Positions 6,126 to 6,599 of a stretch of 6,599 nucleotides of DNA are shown here, piece after piece. The notes under the pieces are model-generated. The model was not told where the DNA came from. It made no database searches and worked only from the letters and a program-made list of their open reading frames with translations. The DNA is from Alphaproteobacteria bacterium (GTDB taxonomy: Bacteria > Pseudomonadota > Alphaproteobacteria > RF32 > CAG-239), in the NCBI GenBank assembly GCA_017477035.1, contig JAFUXW010000025.1:1-6599 (forward strand), in the 5' to 3' direction. The position numbers and the translations under genes were made by a program. Each line of letters begins with the position of its first letter. Positions within the stretch are counted from its first letter, which is position 1.

Positions 6126-6130
6126 GAGAG
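6124..6130 (+). promoter_or_regulatory. Ribosome binding site of nusG overlapping the secE stop
   Basis: AGGAGAG begins within the secE stop codon (TAG 6123-6125) and ends seven bases before the nusG ATG. This strong site is placed so that ribosomes terminating on secE finish on top of it, suggesting translational coupling. Confidence 0.75.
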
Positions 6131-6137
6131 CAAATAA

Positions 6138-6599
6138 ATGGCAGCTCGTTGGTATGTTGTAAACGTGTATTCAGGTTCGGAAAAGAAAGTGGCCGAGTCG
6201 CTTAGAGAACAAATAGTTTTGAAAAATATGCAAGATCGTATTTTAGATGTGTTTGTTCCGACTGAAAATGTAGTGGAAATTAAAAAAGGTAAAAAGGTTG
6301 ATACCGAGCGCAAGTTCTTTCCTGGTTATATCTTAGTAAGAATGGAAATGAGCGATGAAACTTGGTTGGTTGTGAAGAGTACTCCGAGAGTAAGCGGTTT
6401 CCTCGGTAGCCGTAATAAACCTCAGGCAATCAGTGATTCAGAAGTTGAAAAGATTATGAATCAAATCAAAGAAGGTATTGAACACCCGCAAACGAATATT
6501 TCTTATGAAGTAGGTGAGCAGGTTAGAGTTAATGACGGACCGTTTGCTTCATTTGTTGGTATTGTGGAAGAGGTTGATGCGGAAAAATCTCGCTTAAAA
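6138..6599 (+). CDS. nusG: Transcription termination/antitermination factor NusG, C-terminus cut off
   Basis: The window holds 154 codons without a stop. Bacterial NusG is usually about 175-185 residues, so some 20-30 residues lie beyond the edge. The NGN domain spans about 1-110. It opens with MAARWYVVNVYSGSEKKVAE and has the conserved VFVPTENVVEIKKGKK region at about 39-54 and KFFPGYILVRM at about 59-69. TPRVSGFLG follows at about 83-91. The KOW domain starts near 130 with VGEQVRVNDGPFASFVGIVEEV. NusG binds the RNA polymerase clamp through the NGN domain to suppress pausing. Through KOW it contacts Rho or ribosomal protein S10, linking transcription to termination or translation. It is cotranscribed with secE and probably translationally coupled to it. 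The wording resembles alphaproteobacterial NusG. Confidence 0.96.
   Translation, partial: MAARWYVVNVYSGSEKKVAESLREQIVLKNMQDRILDVFVPTENVVEIKKGKKVDTERKFFPGYILVRMEMSDETWLVVKSTPRVSGFLGSRNKPQAISDSEVEKIMNQIKEGIEHPQTNISYEVGEQVRVNDGPFASFVGIVEEVDAEKSRLK

Overview
The window looks like a stretch of AT-rich bacterial chromosome. The best taxonomic hint is the right edge: a 63-residue single-membrane-span SecE followed directly by a NusG that begins MAARWYVVNVYSG and carries the KFFPGYILVRM motif. This layout and wording resemble Alphaproteobacteria. The low G+C content suggests an AT-rich or host-associated lineage, but genus cannot be assigned from the sequence alone. All reading frames fit the standard genetic code.

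Left part (1-3232, minus strand): three genes run leftward. In transcription order they are a 493-residue membrane-anchored protein with about eight tetratricopeptide (TPR) repeats (3232 to 1751), a second membrane-anchored protein with C-terminal TPRs (1686 or 1707 to 316), and the start of a small membrane-anchored protein with a MORN-variant (YwqK-like) repeat that leaves the window at base 1. The gaps are about 43-64 bp and about 107 bp. All three have one N-terminal hydrophobic span followed by repeat-type sequence, so they may form one functional set. None has a recognisable catalytic domain in view.

Centre (3233-5740, plus strand): a short divergent gap separates these from an 812-residue Lon-family protease of the AAA_32/LonC-like type. 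It has an intact Walker A motif, a long helical insertion within its AAA module, and a C-terminal Ser-Lys protease domain.

Right part (5741-6599, plus strand): a 193-bp gap contains a candidate weak terminator for the protease gene and a convincing sigma-70-type promoter (TTGACA-N18-TATTAT). A perfect inverted repeat covers the promoter's -10 element, and a transcribed leader hairpin follows. Next come secE and nusG, 12 bp apart, with the nusG Shine-Dalgarno sequence overlapping the secE stop codon. nusG runs off the right edge. SecE belongs to the SecYEG translocon. NusG is the transcription elongation factor that also couples RNA polymerase to the ribosome. No RNA gene, CRISPR array, insertion sequence or origin was recognised.
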